From: CAYJPV01 sp964396055 | GTDB taxonomy: Bacteria > Acidobacteriota > Vicinamibacteria > Vicinamibacterales > JAKQTR01 | DNA length: 20,710 nt | NCBI GenBank assembly: GCA_964396055.1 | Contig: CAYNDV010000079.1 | Location: 1 to 20,710, forward strand | Reading direction: 5' to 3' | Shown here: one piece after another, positions 1-6,490 of the stretch | Numbering within the stretch: the first letter of the stretch is position 1 | How the letters are laid out: every line of letters starts with the position of its first letter | Translations under genes and position numbers: made by a program | Notes under the pieces: model-generated | Seen by the model: the letters and a program-made list of their open reading frames with translations, nothing else | Databases searched by the model: none | What the model was told of the DNA's origin: nothing

Positions 1-105
1 TTCCCGACGGTCGTCATCGCCGGGTTCTTCGGCAGCCGGTTCAACGAGAAGCCGTACTTCAAGGCGCAGGCCGGCGCCGAGACGGCTCCGAAGGTCCAGT
101 TCTAA
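1..105 (+). CDS. lemA: LemA family protein, C-terminal end only (partial)
   Basis: The window opens inside a reading frame that ends at TAA 103-105. The visible 34 residues contain IAGFFGSRFNEKPYF and end AETAPKVQF, which matches the usual end of LemA proteins (a phenylalanine-rich stretch, PYF, then AP-K-V-F). LemA proteins are small inner-membrane-anchored helical proteins of uncertain role. They are commonly encoded next to TPM-domain proteins, and that is the case here: the next gene starts at the base after this stop codon. The N-terminal anchor and most of the domain lie outside the window, so the assignment rests on the tail plus the neighbours. Confidence 0.8.
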   Translation, partial: FPTVVIAGFFGSRFNEKPYFKAQAGAETAPKVQF

Positions 106-879
106 GTGACACGCCTGCGGGCGTTCGTCGTCCTGCTGTGCCTGCTGCCCCTGGCGGCAGGCGCCGCAGGCGCGGCGGAGACGCCCATCCCGCCGTCCCC
201 GGCCCGCTGGGCCACCGACGCGGTCGGGTTCGTGAGCCCCGGCACGCTGCAGGCGGTCGACAACACGCTCGAGGCCTTCGAGCGGTCGACCGGCAACCAG
301 GTGCTGGTGTGGATCGGCGACACGACGGGCGGCGTGCCGGTGGAGGACTGGGCCGTCCGGGCCTTCGCCAGCTGGAAGGTCGGCCGCACGGGCCTCGACA
401 ACGGCGTCGTCCTGTTCATCTTCGCCGGCGATCGGAAGGTCCGCATCGAGGTCGGCTACGGCCTCGAGGACAAGGTGCCCGACGCGGCCGCGTCGCGCAT
501 CATCAACGACACCATCATCCCGCGCATCCAGGCCGGGGACCGCGACGGCGCGGTCCTCGCGGGCATGAGCGACCTGCTGGCGTACATCCGCGGTGAGGTG
601 CCGGCGGCGACGCCAGGGACACCCGTGGCCGCCACGCCCGGCGAGGGCGGCGCGCCGCCCTCGCAGGGCCGTCCGCTGACGTGGGCCGACAAGATCATCG
701 GCGGCCTGCTGATCATCGGGTTCCTCGTCCTGCTCGTCACCAATCCCCAGCTGGCGATCTGGCTGCTCTTCAGCATCCTGTCGAGCGGGCGGGGCGGCGG
801 TGGCGGCGGCGGGGGAGGGGGCGGGTTCTCGGGCGGCGGCGGCCGATCGGGCGGCGGCGGCGCCTCAGGATCGTGGTAG
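106..879 (+). CDS. TPM-domain protein (YgcG family), secreted and membrane-anchored with glycine-rich tail
   Basis: This 257-residue protein starts at GTG directly after the lemA stop, so the two are almost certainly co-transcribed and translationally coupled. Residues 1-24 form a signal peptide (hydrophobic VVLLCLLPLAAG, cleavage near AGAA-ET). Residues about 35-165 are a TPM domain, with GNQVLVWIGDTTGG, a V-EDWA segment and the conserved GYGLEDKVPDAAASRII block. A hydrophobic helix lies at about 197-225 (IIGGLLIIGFLVLLV), followed by a glycine/serine-rich tail that begins GRGGGGGGG and ends GASGSW. This order of signal peptide, TPM, membrane helix and Gly tail is typical of the YgcG family. 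TPM domains have been linked to phosphatase activity and photosystem II repair in plants, but the bacterial role is not settled. The domain probably faces the periplasm. Confidence 0.9.
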   Translation: MTRLRAFVVLLCLLPLAAGAAGAAETPIPPSPARWATDAVGFVSPGTLQAVDNTLEAFERSTGNQVLVWIGDTTGGVPVEDWAVRAFASWKVGRTGLDNGVVLFIFAGDRKVRIEVGYGLEDKVPDAAASRIINDTIIPRIQAGDRDGAVLAGMSDLLAYIRGEVPAATPGTPVAATPGEGGAPPSQGRPLTWADKIIGGLLIIGFLVLLVTNPQLAIWLLFSILSSGRGGGGGGGGGGGFSGGGGRSGGGGASGSW

Positions 880-916
880 GCGTGCGTCACGCACGCCGTG
901 TTGGAGCGGAGGCCCC

Positions 917-1360
917 ATGCTCAGGGCGAGGCTGAGACGGCTCGTCGACGCCGAGGCGGTCCGGCAGGCGATCGCGGACGCCGAGGCGCGCACGTCGGGC
1001 GAGATCCGGGTGTCGGTCTCGACGTTCTTCTTCGGCAACGTGCGCCGCACGGCCGAGCGGGCCTTCGTGCGCCTGGGCATGACGGCCACGGCCCAGCGCA
1101 ACAGCGTGCTCATCTTCGTCGTCCCGTCGCGGCGCGCCTTCGTGGTGCTCGGCGACGAGGGCATCCACGCGAAGGTGGGCCAGGAGTTCTGGGACGCGGT
1201 GGCGGCGGCGATGTCGGCCCGGTTCAAGGCGGGCGACTTCACGGGCGGGCTGGTGCTCGGCATCACCGAGGCCGGCCGTCAACTGGCCGAGCACTTCCCG
1301 CACCAGGGCGAGCGCGACCGCAACGAACTCGCCGACGACGTCGATTACGGGAGAACCTGA
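917..1360 (+). CDS. TPM-domain protein without signal peptide
   Basis: This 147-residue protein has the start MLRARLRRLVDAEAV. I chose ATG 917 because GGAG lies upstream (904-914 region) and the TPM homology begins just after; an upstream in-frame extension to 800 would overlap the glycine tail of the preceding gene and is only low-complexity residues. Recognisable TPM features are AEARTSGEIRVSVS, NSVLIFVVPSRRAFVVLGD and the C-terminal DFTGGLVLGITEAG block. There is no signal peptide and no membrane helix, so it is probably cytosolic or peripheral. It is the third gene of the lemA-TPM-TPM operon, a common arrangement in which one TPM protein is secreted and a shorter one is not. The last codons (RDRNELADDVDYGRT) reappear, diverged, at 14634-14682 on the other side of the Rhs region. 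Confidence 0.85.
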   Translation: MLRARLRRLVDAEAVRQAIADAEARTSGEIRVSVSTFFFGNVRRTAERAFVRLGMTATAQRNSVLIFVVPSRRAFVVLGDEGIHAKVGQEFWDAVAAAMSARFKAGDFTGGLVLGITEAGRQLAEHFPHQGERDRNELADDVDYGRT

Positions 1361-1449
1361 CCCGATCGGCGCAGGTCGCCCTCCGGGCCGCCGATCGCCT
1401 CGAAGTCGGCCAGGTCCTCCAGGCAACCGGGCGCCGGGTCGCACCGGGC

Positions 1450-1490
1450 CAGGTGCGGGCTGCCAGGTGAGATAGAATGACCGCGCGCCC
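1450..1490 (+). promoter_or_regulatory. possible promoter of the small-protein/nucleotidyltransferase pair
   Basis: The 130-base gap 1361-1490 holds no gene. A -10-like hexamer TAGAAT lies at 1473-1478, 12 bases before the ATG, with no convincing -35 box and no clear ribosome binding site, so the transcript could be leaderless or nearly so. The same hexamer occurs in the gap upstream of the serine hydrolase gene (17234-17239, minus strand), which mildly supports it as a local -10 form. Confidence 0.25.
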
Positions 1491-1757
1491 ATGACCAGCC
1501 GGCCGTCGGACACCGATCGTGAGGCGGATCGCCTGCAGGTGCGCGTCCTGCGCGCCATGCCCGTCTGGCAACGCCTGGCGCAGGTGGACGCGCTGAACAC
1601 GCTGGCGGACGCGCTGGCGCTCGCGGACCTCCGGCGGCGTCACCCGCAGGCCGGCGAGGCCGCACTTCGTGCGTGGCTGCGCGACCGCCGGCTTCTGGCG
1701 CTCGGCCTGCCCTCCATGCCGCCGGCCGGCGTCGTAGACCCGGACCGGACGCCGTGA
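1491..1757 (+). CDS. small helical protein, probable partner of the adjacent nucleotidyltransferase
   Basis: An 88-residue soluble protein rich in Arg, Ala and Leu and predicted to be almost all helix. Blocks such as DREADRLQVRVLRAMPVWQR and LRRRHPQAGEAALRAWLRDRR resemble the short proteins often found just upstream of MNT/AbiEii-like nucleotidyltransferases in soil bacteria (pattern: 'I...LLR.M...RL..A..L...AR..IR..HP..SE.E....L'). Its stop codon overlaps the GTG start of the nucleotidyltransferase (GTGA, 1754-1757), which is classic translational coupling. By analogy with two-gene toxin-antitoxin operons it may be the cognate partner or antitoxin. The function is inferred from context; I do not recognise a catalytic motif. 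Confidence 0.65.
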   Translation: MTSRPSDTDREADRLQVRVLRAMPVWQRLAQVDALNTLADALALADLRRRHPQAGEAALRAWLRDRRLLALGLPSMPPAGVVDPDRTP

Positions 1758-2329
1758 ACCTGGTCGCCCTCCTCCAGCGCGTCGTGTCGGTCTTCGACGA
1801 ACTGGATGTGCCCTACGTCGTCGTCGGCTCCGTCGCCAGTTCCGCGCGCGGCTTCCCCCGCACCACCAACGACATCGACATCGTGGCTGATCTCCGGCCG
1901 GAACACGTCTCCGCGGTGGTGGCCGGCCTGGGCCGCGCGTTCTACATCGATCAGGACGCCGTGTCCCGCGCGGTCGTTCGGTGTCGGAGCTTCAACGCGA
2001 TCCACCCGGAATCGGGCTTCAAGGTGGATGTGTTCGTGCCGCCTGCCGGGAGCGTCGGACGGCAGCAGTTGGCGCGGCGCACGCTCGAGACGCTTGGGGC
2101 TGACGGCAGTGGCCGGCTGTTCGTGGCCACGGCTGAAGACATCGTCCTGGCCAAGCTGGAGTGGTTCCGGGCGTCGGGAGAGACGTCGGAGCGGCAGTGG
2201 CGGGATGTCGTCGGCGTGATCAGCGTGCAGGGCGCCGCCGTGGACCGAACCTACCTCCGCGATTGGGCGGCGAGGTTCGGTGTGCTCGATCTGCTCGAAC
2301 GGGCGTTGGCCGAGGCGGACTCCGGCTGA
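1754..2329 (+). CDS. MNT/AbiEii-type nucleotidyltransferase
   Basis: A 191-residue protein starting at GTG 1754, inside the stop region of the preceding gene; an upstream in-frame ATG at 1673 lies wholly within that gene and is unlikely. The nucleotidyltransferase signature is clear: GS at residues 25-26 (VVVGSVASSARGFPRTTNDI), the metal-binding pair NDID at 39-42 (D40 and D42), and the third acidic residue in KVDVFV (D92). The later block ATAEDIVLAKLEWFRASG is typical of the AbiEii/DUF6036-like branch found in toxin-antitoxin pairs. Such enzymes transfer nucleotides to tRNA or to protein targets; which applies here cannot be read from the sequence. It is the second gene of a coupled pair and sits at the edge of the Rhs island, facing away from the lemA operon end. 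Confidence 0.8.
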   Translation: MNLVALLQRVVSVFDELDVPYVVVGSVASSARGFPRTTNDIDIVADLRPEHVSAVVAGLGRAFYIDQDAVSRAVVRCRSFNAIHPESGFKVDVFVPPAGSVGRQQLARRTLETLGADGSGRLFVATAEDIVLAKLEWFRASGETSERQWRDVVGVISVQGAAVDRTYLRDWAARFGVLDLLERALAEADSG

Positions 2330-2634
2330 GGCGGCGGCAGGCGCCGCGCCGGGCCGTGCGCGCCGAGGACGTGATCGATGCGGCCGGCGTGCGTGGTGCG
2401 GCCCACAGCCAAGTCTGTGGTCGCGAAGCCGCCCCTGATCGAGACCGTCAATCAGCCCGGCTCTGGTGCTCGTGAGCAGAGTTGAACAAAGGCGGTCGTT
2501 ATCTCAACGCGAGGCGCACCCGGTGGACCGCAACTCAGCGATCAGTGCTTTCCGCGGGCGCCCTCTCTGGCGTTCCGACAGTGGTGACTTTCCGCGTGGG
2601 TGCACGCCAGGCGCGGCACAGAATGCGGTCTCCT
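2330..2634. other. intergenic region between convergent genes, with a repeat remnant
   Basis: There is no convincing gene in these 305 bases between the nucleotidyltransferase stop and the 3' end of the minus-strand immunity candidate. Short open frames here lack ribosome binding sites and family resemblance. On the minus strand around 2395-2440 there is a stretch containing GCGACCACAGACTTGGC that resembles GCCACCACAGACCTGGC at about 6910-6940, which also lies behind an Rhs cassette. This suggests a shared element end or recombination scar. Confidence 0.4.
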
Positions 2635-3213
2635 TCACAGAGCGCGTGGCGCATACTCACGCGACAGCTCGCCGCGCCACTCCGGGGACAATCCACGCTC
2701 GGAGAAACCGTATGACAGCGATTTCTGAATCGCTGTCTTGATCGGTAGAGCATGTAACGCTGACAGCGCGAGCGAATAGCGGTCCAACGCACTCCCATGA
2801 CGGAATCCGATGACCGCAATCTCGTTGTTCGGCTCGCAATACATGCACCACTCCCCACGGTCAGACGCGCAGGCTAGCCGCTCCATCGCATCCAGCCAGC
2901 CATACCCTGGGGCGTTCCCGGCAAGCAAAGCGCGATACTCGTCGGCTGTTGTTCGCCCGCGCACGAAGAAAACGGCTAGTTCGTCGGCCACCTCCGAATC
3001 GATCTTCCACAGACACGCACACCGCCCTTGTTCGATGTCGAGGAACGCGTGCACGTGATCGACAAAGTCGGCGGCTCTCATCCAATCCGAATCAAAGAAG
3101 CGGAATTCACTCCAATCGCCCACGAACACGTTCTGCGGGAATCTGCTATCGGTCCTGAGCCCTTGACGCACGTTTGAGAGAGCCCTGTCGCAGTCGCTGT
3201 TTCCGTGGTTCAT
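2635..3213 (-). CDS. candidate immunity protein of Rhs cassette C (unassigned family)
   Basis: A 192-residue soluble protein with no signal peptide. It starts 16 bases after the stop of the Rhs cassette with the unassigned tip, and GAAGGGG lies at a good distance before the ATG, so the two genes form an operon. Position is the main evidence: immunity genes sit directly behind Rhs toxin tips. The protein is acidic and aromatic-rich (FVGDWSEFRFFDSDW, HAFLDIEQGRCACLWKID, DELAVFFVRGRTTADEYRAL), with a mixed alpha/beta look. A cysteine cluster CMYCEPNNEIAVIGF at about residues 122-136 might bind metal. I do not recognise a named family. It could instead be an orphan gene trapped between the cassette and the island edge. 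Confidence 0.65.
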   Translation of the reverse strand: MNHGNSDCDRALSNVRQGLRTDSRFPQNVFVGDWSEFRFFDSDWMRAADFVDHVHAFLDIEQGRCACLWKIDSEVADELAVFFVRGRTTADEYRALLAGNAPGYGWLDAMERLACASDRGEWCMYCEPNNEIAVIGFRHGSALDRYSLALSALHALPIKTAIQKSLSYGFSERGLSPEWRGELSREYAPRAL

Positions 3214-3229
3214 GCGCTTTCGCCCCTTC

Positions 3230-4387
3230 TCAGAAGCCGCTCAGGCGGATCTTGCTGACAAGTCGCCCTGCGATTCTGACTTCGGCAGACGCACCGCCGG
3301 TACTCGTTGCGGTGTAGATCGTGTAGAGTTTTTGCCCGTCGCTCAGCATCGTGACCGGGCCGTTCGGGCCAACAGTCTGGCGTACGACTGTGAATCCGCT
3401 CGAAATCAGATTCGCCTGAAACTCGCTCGCCGTGAGCCTCGCGCCTATGTTGGGTACCTGCGCCCCATTTCTCGTTATGTCGAAAGCAACCTCCGTCGCC
3501 GTTCTCGATCCCATGAGCGCCCCGGCCGCAGCGCGCATTGCGCTGCCCGCCACCCAGAGCGTCGAGAGAAGTGAGAACGTGGTGTCCTCGAGCCCCTGCT
3601 CGGGTGGCATCCACGGCGCGAGCATCTTGCCGCCCGCCGCGTCCTCGCCGATGCGGGACAACTGACCGTTCACGAACGCTACGTTCATCCCGTAGTTGTA
3701 GTTCTTGGGGTCCAGCTCCACCCACCCCTCGCCCGGCGACGTGTAGCTGCCGTCCTTGTTCGGGTCGACCCAGACCGCATTGCCGTCCTTCGCAAACCAC
3801 CGCCTGCCATCCGGGTCGACGTACCGCAACGGATTGTTCCGGGCGTACCCGTAGGCGTTCCAGCCCTGCGGGTCCGGCAGCGTCGCACTCGCCTGTCCCG
3901 GGTCCACCGTCAGAAACCGCCCGAGGTCGGCCCGGTAGTACCGGGCGCCGAAGTAGTCCAGTCCCGTTTCCGCGTCCCTGACCTGCCCCGTGAACTCCCG
4001 CCGTTCGTGCGGCACCGCGGGCGGCCCAACACCTTGGCTCGCCGTAGCTCGCGCCGAGTAATCGTCACCCGAAGGCTCGAGCGAAGGCGGCTCGCCGAAG
4101 GGCTCGTAGTCGTACCGGGCCACCACCGCGCCCGTCTGGTCCGTCAGCGCCCGCACCGACCCGACCCGTTCGACTCGCCCGTCAGCGCGCTCGCTCAGGG
4201 TCGCCCTGAGCCGGTCCGCACTCGCGTGTCGAAGGGCGACTGCGTCCAGGTGGTAGTACTGCACGACCTGGGCCGGCGCGGCGGCCGGCACCCAGAGCGC
4301 CAGGAGCGCGGCCCCCAGCGTCACGCGGGTCACACGGCAGCACCCACCCAGCCCACGCAGAACGAATCCCCTCATCGATGGCTGCAT
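3230..4387 (-). CDS. Rhs core cassette C: signal peptide + Rhs core + unassigned toxin tip
   Basis: A 385-residue secreted protein. The start ATG 4387 is preceded by TAGGAGG with a 6-base spacer, and this ribosome binding site overlaps the stop of the upstream shell-tail copy. Residues 1-40 are a signal peptide (hydrophobic VTLGAALLALWVPAAAPAQ). The Rhs core follows: VQYYHLDA, then GSVRALTDQTGAVVARYDYE, then FTGQVRDAETGLDYFGARYY, GRFLTVDP, DPQGWNAYGYARNNPLRYV and the DPDG end mark at residues 191-194. Two REP-like elements are translated within the core (residues about 50-75 and 101-120). The variable tip is residues 195-385 and ends TIYTATSTGGASAEVRIAG followed by RLVSKIRLSGF. This final domain is short, with alternating beta strands, and could be a small RNase of the BECR type, but that is a guess. 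DPxG motifs flanking the core end are used for self-cleavage in known Rhs toxins. Confidence 0.85.
   Translation of the reverse strand: MQPSMRGFVLRGLGGCCRVTRVTLGAALLALWVPAAAPAQVVQYYHLDAVALRHASADRLRATLSERADGRVERVGSVRALTDQTGAVVARYDYEPFGEPPSLEPSGDDYSARATASQGVGPPAVPHERREFTGQVRDAETGLDYFGARYYRADLGRFLTVDPGQASATLPDPQGWNAYGYARNNPLRYVDPDGRRWFAKDGNAVWVDPNKDGSYTSPGEGWVELDPKNYNYGMNVAFVNGQLSRIGEDAAGGKMLAPWMPPEQGLEDTTFSLLSTLWVAGSAMRAAAGALMGSRTATEVAFDITRNGAQVPNIGARLTASEFQANLISSGFTVVRQTVGPNGPVTMLSDGQKLYTIYTATSTGGASAEVRIAGRLVSKIRLSGF
4032..4090 (-). repeat. REP-like element inserted in frame in Rhs core (cassette C, site 2)
   Basis: Compared with cassette A, cassette C has 57 extra bases (19 codons) between FGEP and PHERR. 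The minus strand reads CCGCCTTCGCTCGAGCCTTC, followed by GCGCGAGCTACGGCGAGC, a form I associate with dispersed palindromic repeats in Acidobacteria-type genomes. It keeps the frame and is translated as PSLEPSGDDYSARATASQGV. The same element lies at 6125-6183. Confidence 0.65.
4166..4236. repeat. REP-like palindromic element inserted in frame in Rhs core (cassette C, site 1)
   Basis: Cassette C has exactly 75 extra bases (25 codons) between LDA and GSVRA compared with cassette A (LDALGSVRA). The insert is an imperfect palindrome: the centre is GCTCAGGG-TCG-CCCTGAGC (4193-4211), with outer arms CCGTTCGAC (about 4166) and GTCGAAGGG (4228-4236). It is translated as VALRHASADRLRATLSERAD and a few more residues. 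The same element lies at 6259-6329, and a relative lies at 20549-20595. Confidence 0.75.
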
Positions 4388-4397
4388 GATGTGCCTC

Positions 4398-4726
4398 CTA
4401 CTGCCGGGTGATCAAGACGTTGTCGAAGCGGACCGTGCCAGGCGCGCTGCTCTGCGCCTCATCCGTGCCCGCCCGGAGCTCCACGCGCGCCGCCGCCCTC
4501 GGCACCGCCGCGTCCCACGCCACCCGTTGGCGCTCGACCCAGACATCGGGACCGCCAGGCCCGGCAAACGCCGTTTCAAACACCACGAAGCCGCTCCCCC
4601 CGGCCGGATCCCCCTTGTGCCGGATCCGCAGATACCGATGCGCCTGGGGATCGTAGGGCACGTCGCAGTGCGAGGCAGGGATCGCCCCGACCGTGCGCCG
4701 GCACTGGAGGCGCCCCTGCCGGACGC
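4398..4726 (-). pseudogene. truncated copy of the 3' end of the Rhs shell gene (copy 2)
   Basis: The frame reads QGRLQCRRTVGAIPASHC, then HRYLRIRHKGDPAGGSGFVV, FETAFAGPGGPDVWVERQR, ELRAGTDEAQSSAPGTVRFD and NVLITRQ, ending at TAG. This matches the last ~100 residues of the big shell protein (GKLQCRLSVGVIPTSHC ... APGTVIFDSFGIGR). Homology stops near 4726, where an insertion-sequence remnant begins, so no proper start remains. What survives is the lectin-like C-terminal module plus the ribosome binding site for cassette C, so translation reading in from upstream could still couple to the cassette. Confidence 0.8.
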
Positions 4727-4862
4727 TGCGGGCGCTTCGGTAGGACATACCCACGCAGCGTCGTGATGTCACCGGCATGGCCGGCGGCCTGGATCTCTCG
4801 CAGGGTGACCTGCACGTTCCAGACGCCGTCGTTGAGGAGGACGTCAATCGGGGCGCGATGCC
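4727..4862 (-). pseudogene. fragment of an IS21-type transposase (IstA)
   Basis: The minus-strand frame reads IDVLLNDGVWNVQVTLREIQ, then AAGHAGDITTLRGYVLPKR. This resembles the IstA pattern 'LL..GVWNA.VLLRE....GY.GG.T.L..Y..PKR' in the region after its helix-turn-helix. Only about 45 codons are present, with no start, no catalytic triad and no istB. It is fused to the truncated shell-tail copy at about 4727, which implies that an insertion sequence helped cut the duplicated segment. An ISL3-type transposase is an alternative. Confidence 0.5.
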
Positions 4863-5068
4863 CGTGTAGAGCTTCTGAGTCGCTCCATGTCTCCGATCTT
4901 GGTGACGACCTCCCCAGCCGCTTTCGTGCTTTGAATTGCCACTTTCACGTCGGCCTGACTGACCTGTGCCAACCCTGGCGGCACCATGTTCGGTGAACGC
5001 AACTGCGGACCGACAGTCGCGTTCGCTCCCGGTTCGATTCGCGGGGCGCAGAGACGCCGTTCGTGCTC
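4863..5068. other. spacer behind immunity gene of cassette B
   Basis: No recognisable gene. A minus-strand frame starting MVPPGLAQVSQADVKVAIQS and ending near 4846 has about 47 codons and some coding look, but I match it to no family and it runs into the transposase remnant. It may be part of the same degraded element. Confidence 0.3.
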
Positions 5069-5296
5069 TCAGCGGACTGCCCGGATGGCGGTCACTTGCG
5101 AACCCAACAGGCGGCAACCCGTGCATTCAACCAAGTCACCTGGCTCGAATTCCCACACCTCGGAATCTCGGTCGTAATCCTGCGGGAGGATGAGGTGCAC
5201 GTTACCACTGACGTGTTCGGCCTCAACCGGACGCCACACATCCACCGGTTCATTGACGAGACGAACGTAGATCGTACAACGGCTGCTGAGCATCAC
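5069..5296 (-). CDS. candidate immunity protein of the colicin E5-like cassette B
   Basis: A 75-residue protein (or 74 from the second Met) beginning 44 bases after the stop of cassette B. It contains TIYVRLVNEPVDVWRPVEAE, NVHLILPQDYDRDSEVWEFE and PGDLVECTGC. The pattern 'VRL..E.VDVWRPV.A......Y.I......DE.WEF.PG..V.C' is one I recall from many small hypothetical proteins in proteobacterial and acidobacterial genomes, probably a small beta-rich fold. It is acidic and has no signal peptide, as expected for a cytosolic inhibitor of a basic RNase. The role is inferred from its position behind the E5-like tip. The cysteine pair CTGC is near the end. Confidence 0.65.
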   Translation of the reverse strand: MMLSSRCTIYVRLVNEPVDVWRPVEAEHVSGNVHLILPQDYDRDSEVWEFEPGDLVECTGCRLLGSQVTAIRAVR

Positions 5297-5340
5297 CGTT
5301 CTCCGTGTGCGCCCGTGTGTGGAAGCAGGGGTCGCGACCG

Positions 5341-6480
5341 CTACCAGCGAAACCCCGGACCTCCGACCTGAATGACGTTGCCCGTGCTTGCGTCGACGAC
5401 GACTGACTTGCCAGTACGCGGGTGAACAAAGCGCAACGTTCGGGCACCGGTTGCATTGTTCACTCCCGTGAACGCTCGATTCGTCGCGATCGCCTCATAG
5501 ACCTCCTGTTCGGTCCAGCCACGCTTCTTCATGCCTCGAATGATCTTCTGGCTGAACGATTTCAAGGGGAGCGGAAGACGGACCCAGAGCGGCGTCTCAA
5601 TCTTCGCGATGAAGGGAACAGCGTTGATCGGCGAAAGGGCGCCACTGGCGGCCCACCTCGCCATTTCCATCCCTTCTCGACGCAGGCCGTACGCCCCCAG
5701 GTCGCCTGCCATCCCGACCACGGCGTCGAAGTCACTGAAGTGCCGGTACGTGCCGACTCTTCTGCCGCCTGCGTAGACGACGCCGCCTTCGAAGGTGATT
5801 CCGGGGTTCAGTTCGGGACAGGCGAGCATCAGTTCGAAGTCCCGATCGTTCTGGAACCACACTGGCGAGTAGCCGTCTATGTCGACCCGCCACGCGAGGC
5901 CGTCCGGGTCGACGTACCGCAGTGGGTTGTTCCGCGCATACGCGTAGGCGTTCCAGCCCTGGGGGTCCGGCAGCGTCGCACTCGCGTTACCCGGGTCCAC
6001 CGTCAGGAACCGGCCCAGGTCCGCCCGGTAGTACCGGGCGCCGAAGTAGTCCAGTCCCGTCTCCGCGTCCCTGACCTGCCCCGTGAACTGCCGCCGTTCG
6101 TGCGGCACCGCGGGCGGCCCAACACCTTGGCTCGCCGTAGCTCGCGCCGAGTAATCGTCACCCGAAGGCTCGAGCGAAGGCGGCTCGCCGAAGGGCTCGT
6201 AGTCGTACCGGGCCACCACCGCGCCCGTCTGGTCCGTCAGCGCCCGCACCGACCCGACCCGTTCGACTCGCCCGTCAGCGCGCTCGCTCAGGGTCGCCCT
6301 GAGCCGGTCCGCACTCGCGTGTCGAAGGGCGACTGCGTCCAGGTGGTAGTACTGCACGACCTGGGCCGGCGCGGCGGCCGGCACCCAGAGCGCCAGGAGC
6401 GCGGCCCCCAGCGTCACGCGGGTCACACGGCAGCACCCACCCAGCCCACGCAGAACGAATCCCCTCATCGATGGCTGCAT
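5341..6480 (-). CDS. Rhs core cassette B: signal peptide + Rhs core + colicin E5-like RNase tip
   Basis: A 379-residue secreted protein. The first ~129 residues are identical to cassette C (start MQPSMRGFVLRG, signal peptide to about residue 40, both REP-like inserts), and the ribosome binding site TAGGAGG is the same. The Rhs core ends with DPDGL at 191-195. The tip is residues 195-379. Its final ~75 residues (SFSQKIIRGMKKRGWTEQEV, YEAIATNRAF, GARTLRFVHPRTGKSVVVDA, STGNVIQVGGPGFRW) fit the colicin E5 ribonuclease family: 'K..RGWT.E.V...I', then 'YVVVD..TGEVIQV'. Colicin E5 cuts tRNA anticodons with queuosine at the wobble position; whether this tip has the same target is inference. The segment between DPDG and the RNase domain (VDIDGYSPVWFQNDRDFELM and after) is probably a linker or pre-toxin region. 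Confidence 0.85.
   Translation of the reverse strand: MQPSMRGFVLRGLGGCCRVTRVTLGAALLALWVPAAAPAQVVQYYHLDAVALRHASADRLRATLSERADGRVERVGSVRALTDQTGAVVARYDYEPFGEPPSLEPSGDDYSARATASQGVGPPAVPHERRQFTGQVRDAETGLDYFGARYYRADLGRFLTVDPGNASATLPDPQGWNAYAYARNNPLRYVDPDGLAWRVDIDGYSPVWFQNDRDFELMLACPELNPGITFEGGVVYAGGRRVGTYRHFSDFDAVVGMAGDLGAYGLRREGMEMARWAASGALSPINAVPFIAKIETPLWVRLPLPLKSFSQKIIRGMKKRGWTEQEVYEAIATNRAFTGVNNATGARTLRFVHPRTGKSVVVDASTGNVIQVGGPGFRW
6125..6183 (-). repeat. REP-like element in frame in Rhs core (cassette B, site 2)
   Basis: Second copy of the element at 4032-4090, within the identical 481-base block. It is translated and adds 19 codons relative to cassette A. Confidence 0.65.
6259..6329. repeat. 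REP-like palindromic element in frame in Rhs core (cassette B, site 1)
   Basis: Second copy of the palindrome at 4166-4236, with the same GCTCAGGG/CCCTGAGC centre. It adds 25 codons between LDA and GSVRA relative to cassette A. Confidence 0.75.
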
Positions 6481-6490
6481 GATGTGCCTC

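Larger units (their letters stand above)
3998..4478. repeat. 481-base direct repeat, copy 1 (shell 3' end + signal peptide + Rhs core start)
   Basis: Read by eye, this segment is identical to 6091-6571 (constant offset 2093). The first mismatches are at 3997 (C versus G) and 4479 (C versus T). It spans the last codons of the shell-tail copy, the ribosome binding site, the signal peptide, both REP-like inserts and the first part of the Rhs core. Outside it the two cassettes stay similar up to DPDG and then diverge completely. Confidence 0.85.

Noticed and set aside
2470..2510. Integron attC-like look (GTTGAAC ... TCAAC arms)
   Set aside because: Only one half fits the core-site consensus, there is no integrase, and no cassette series follows.
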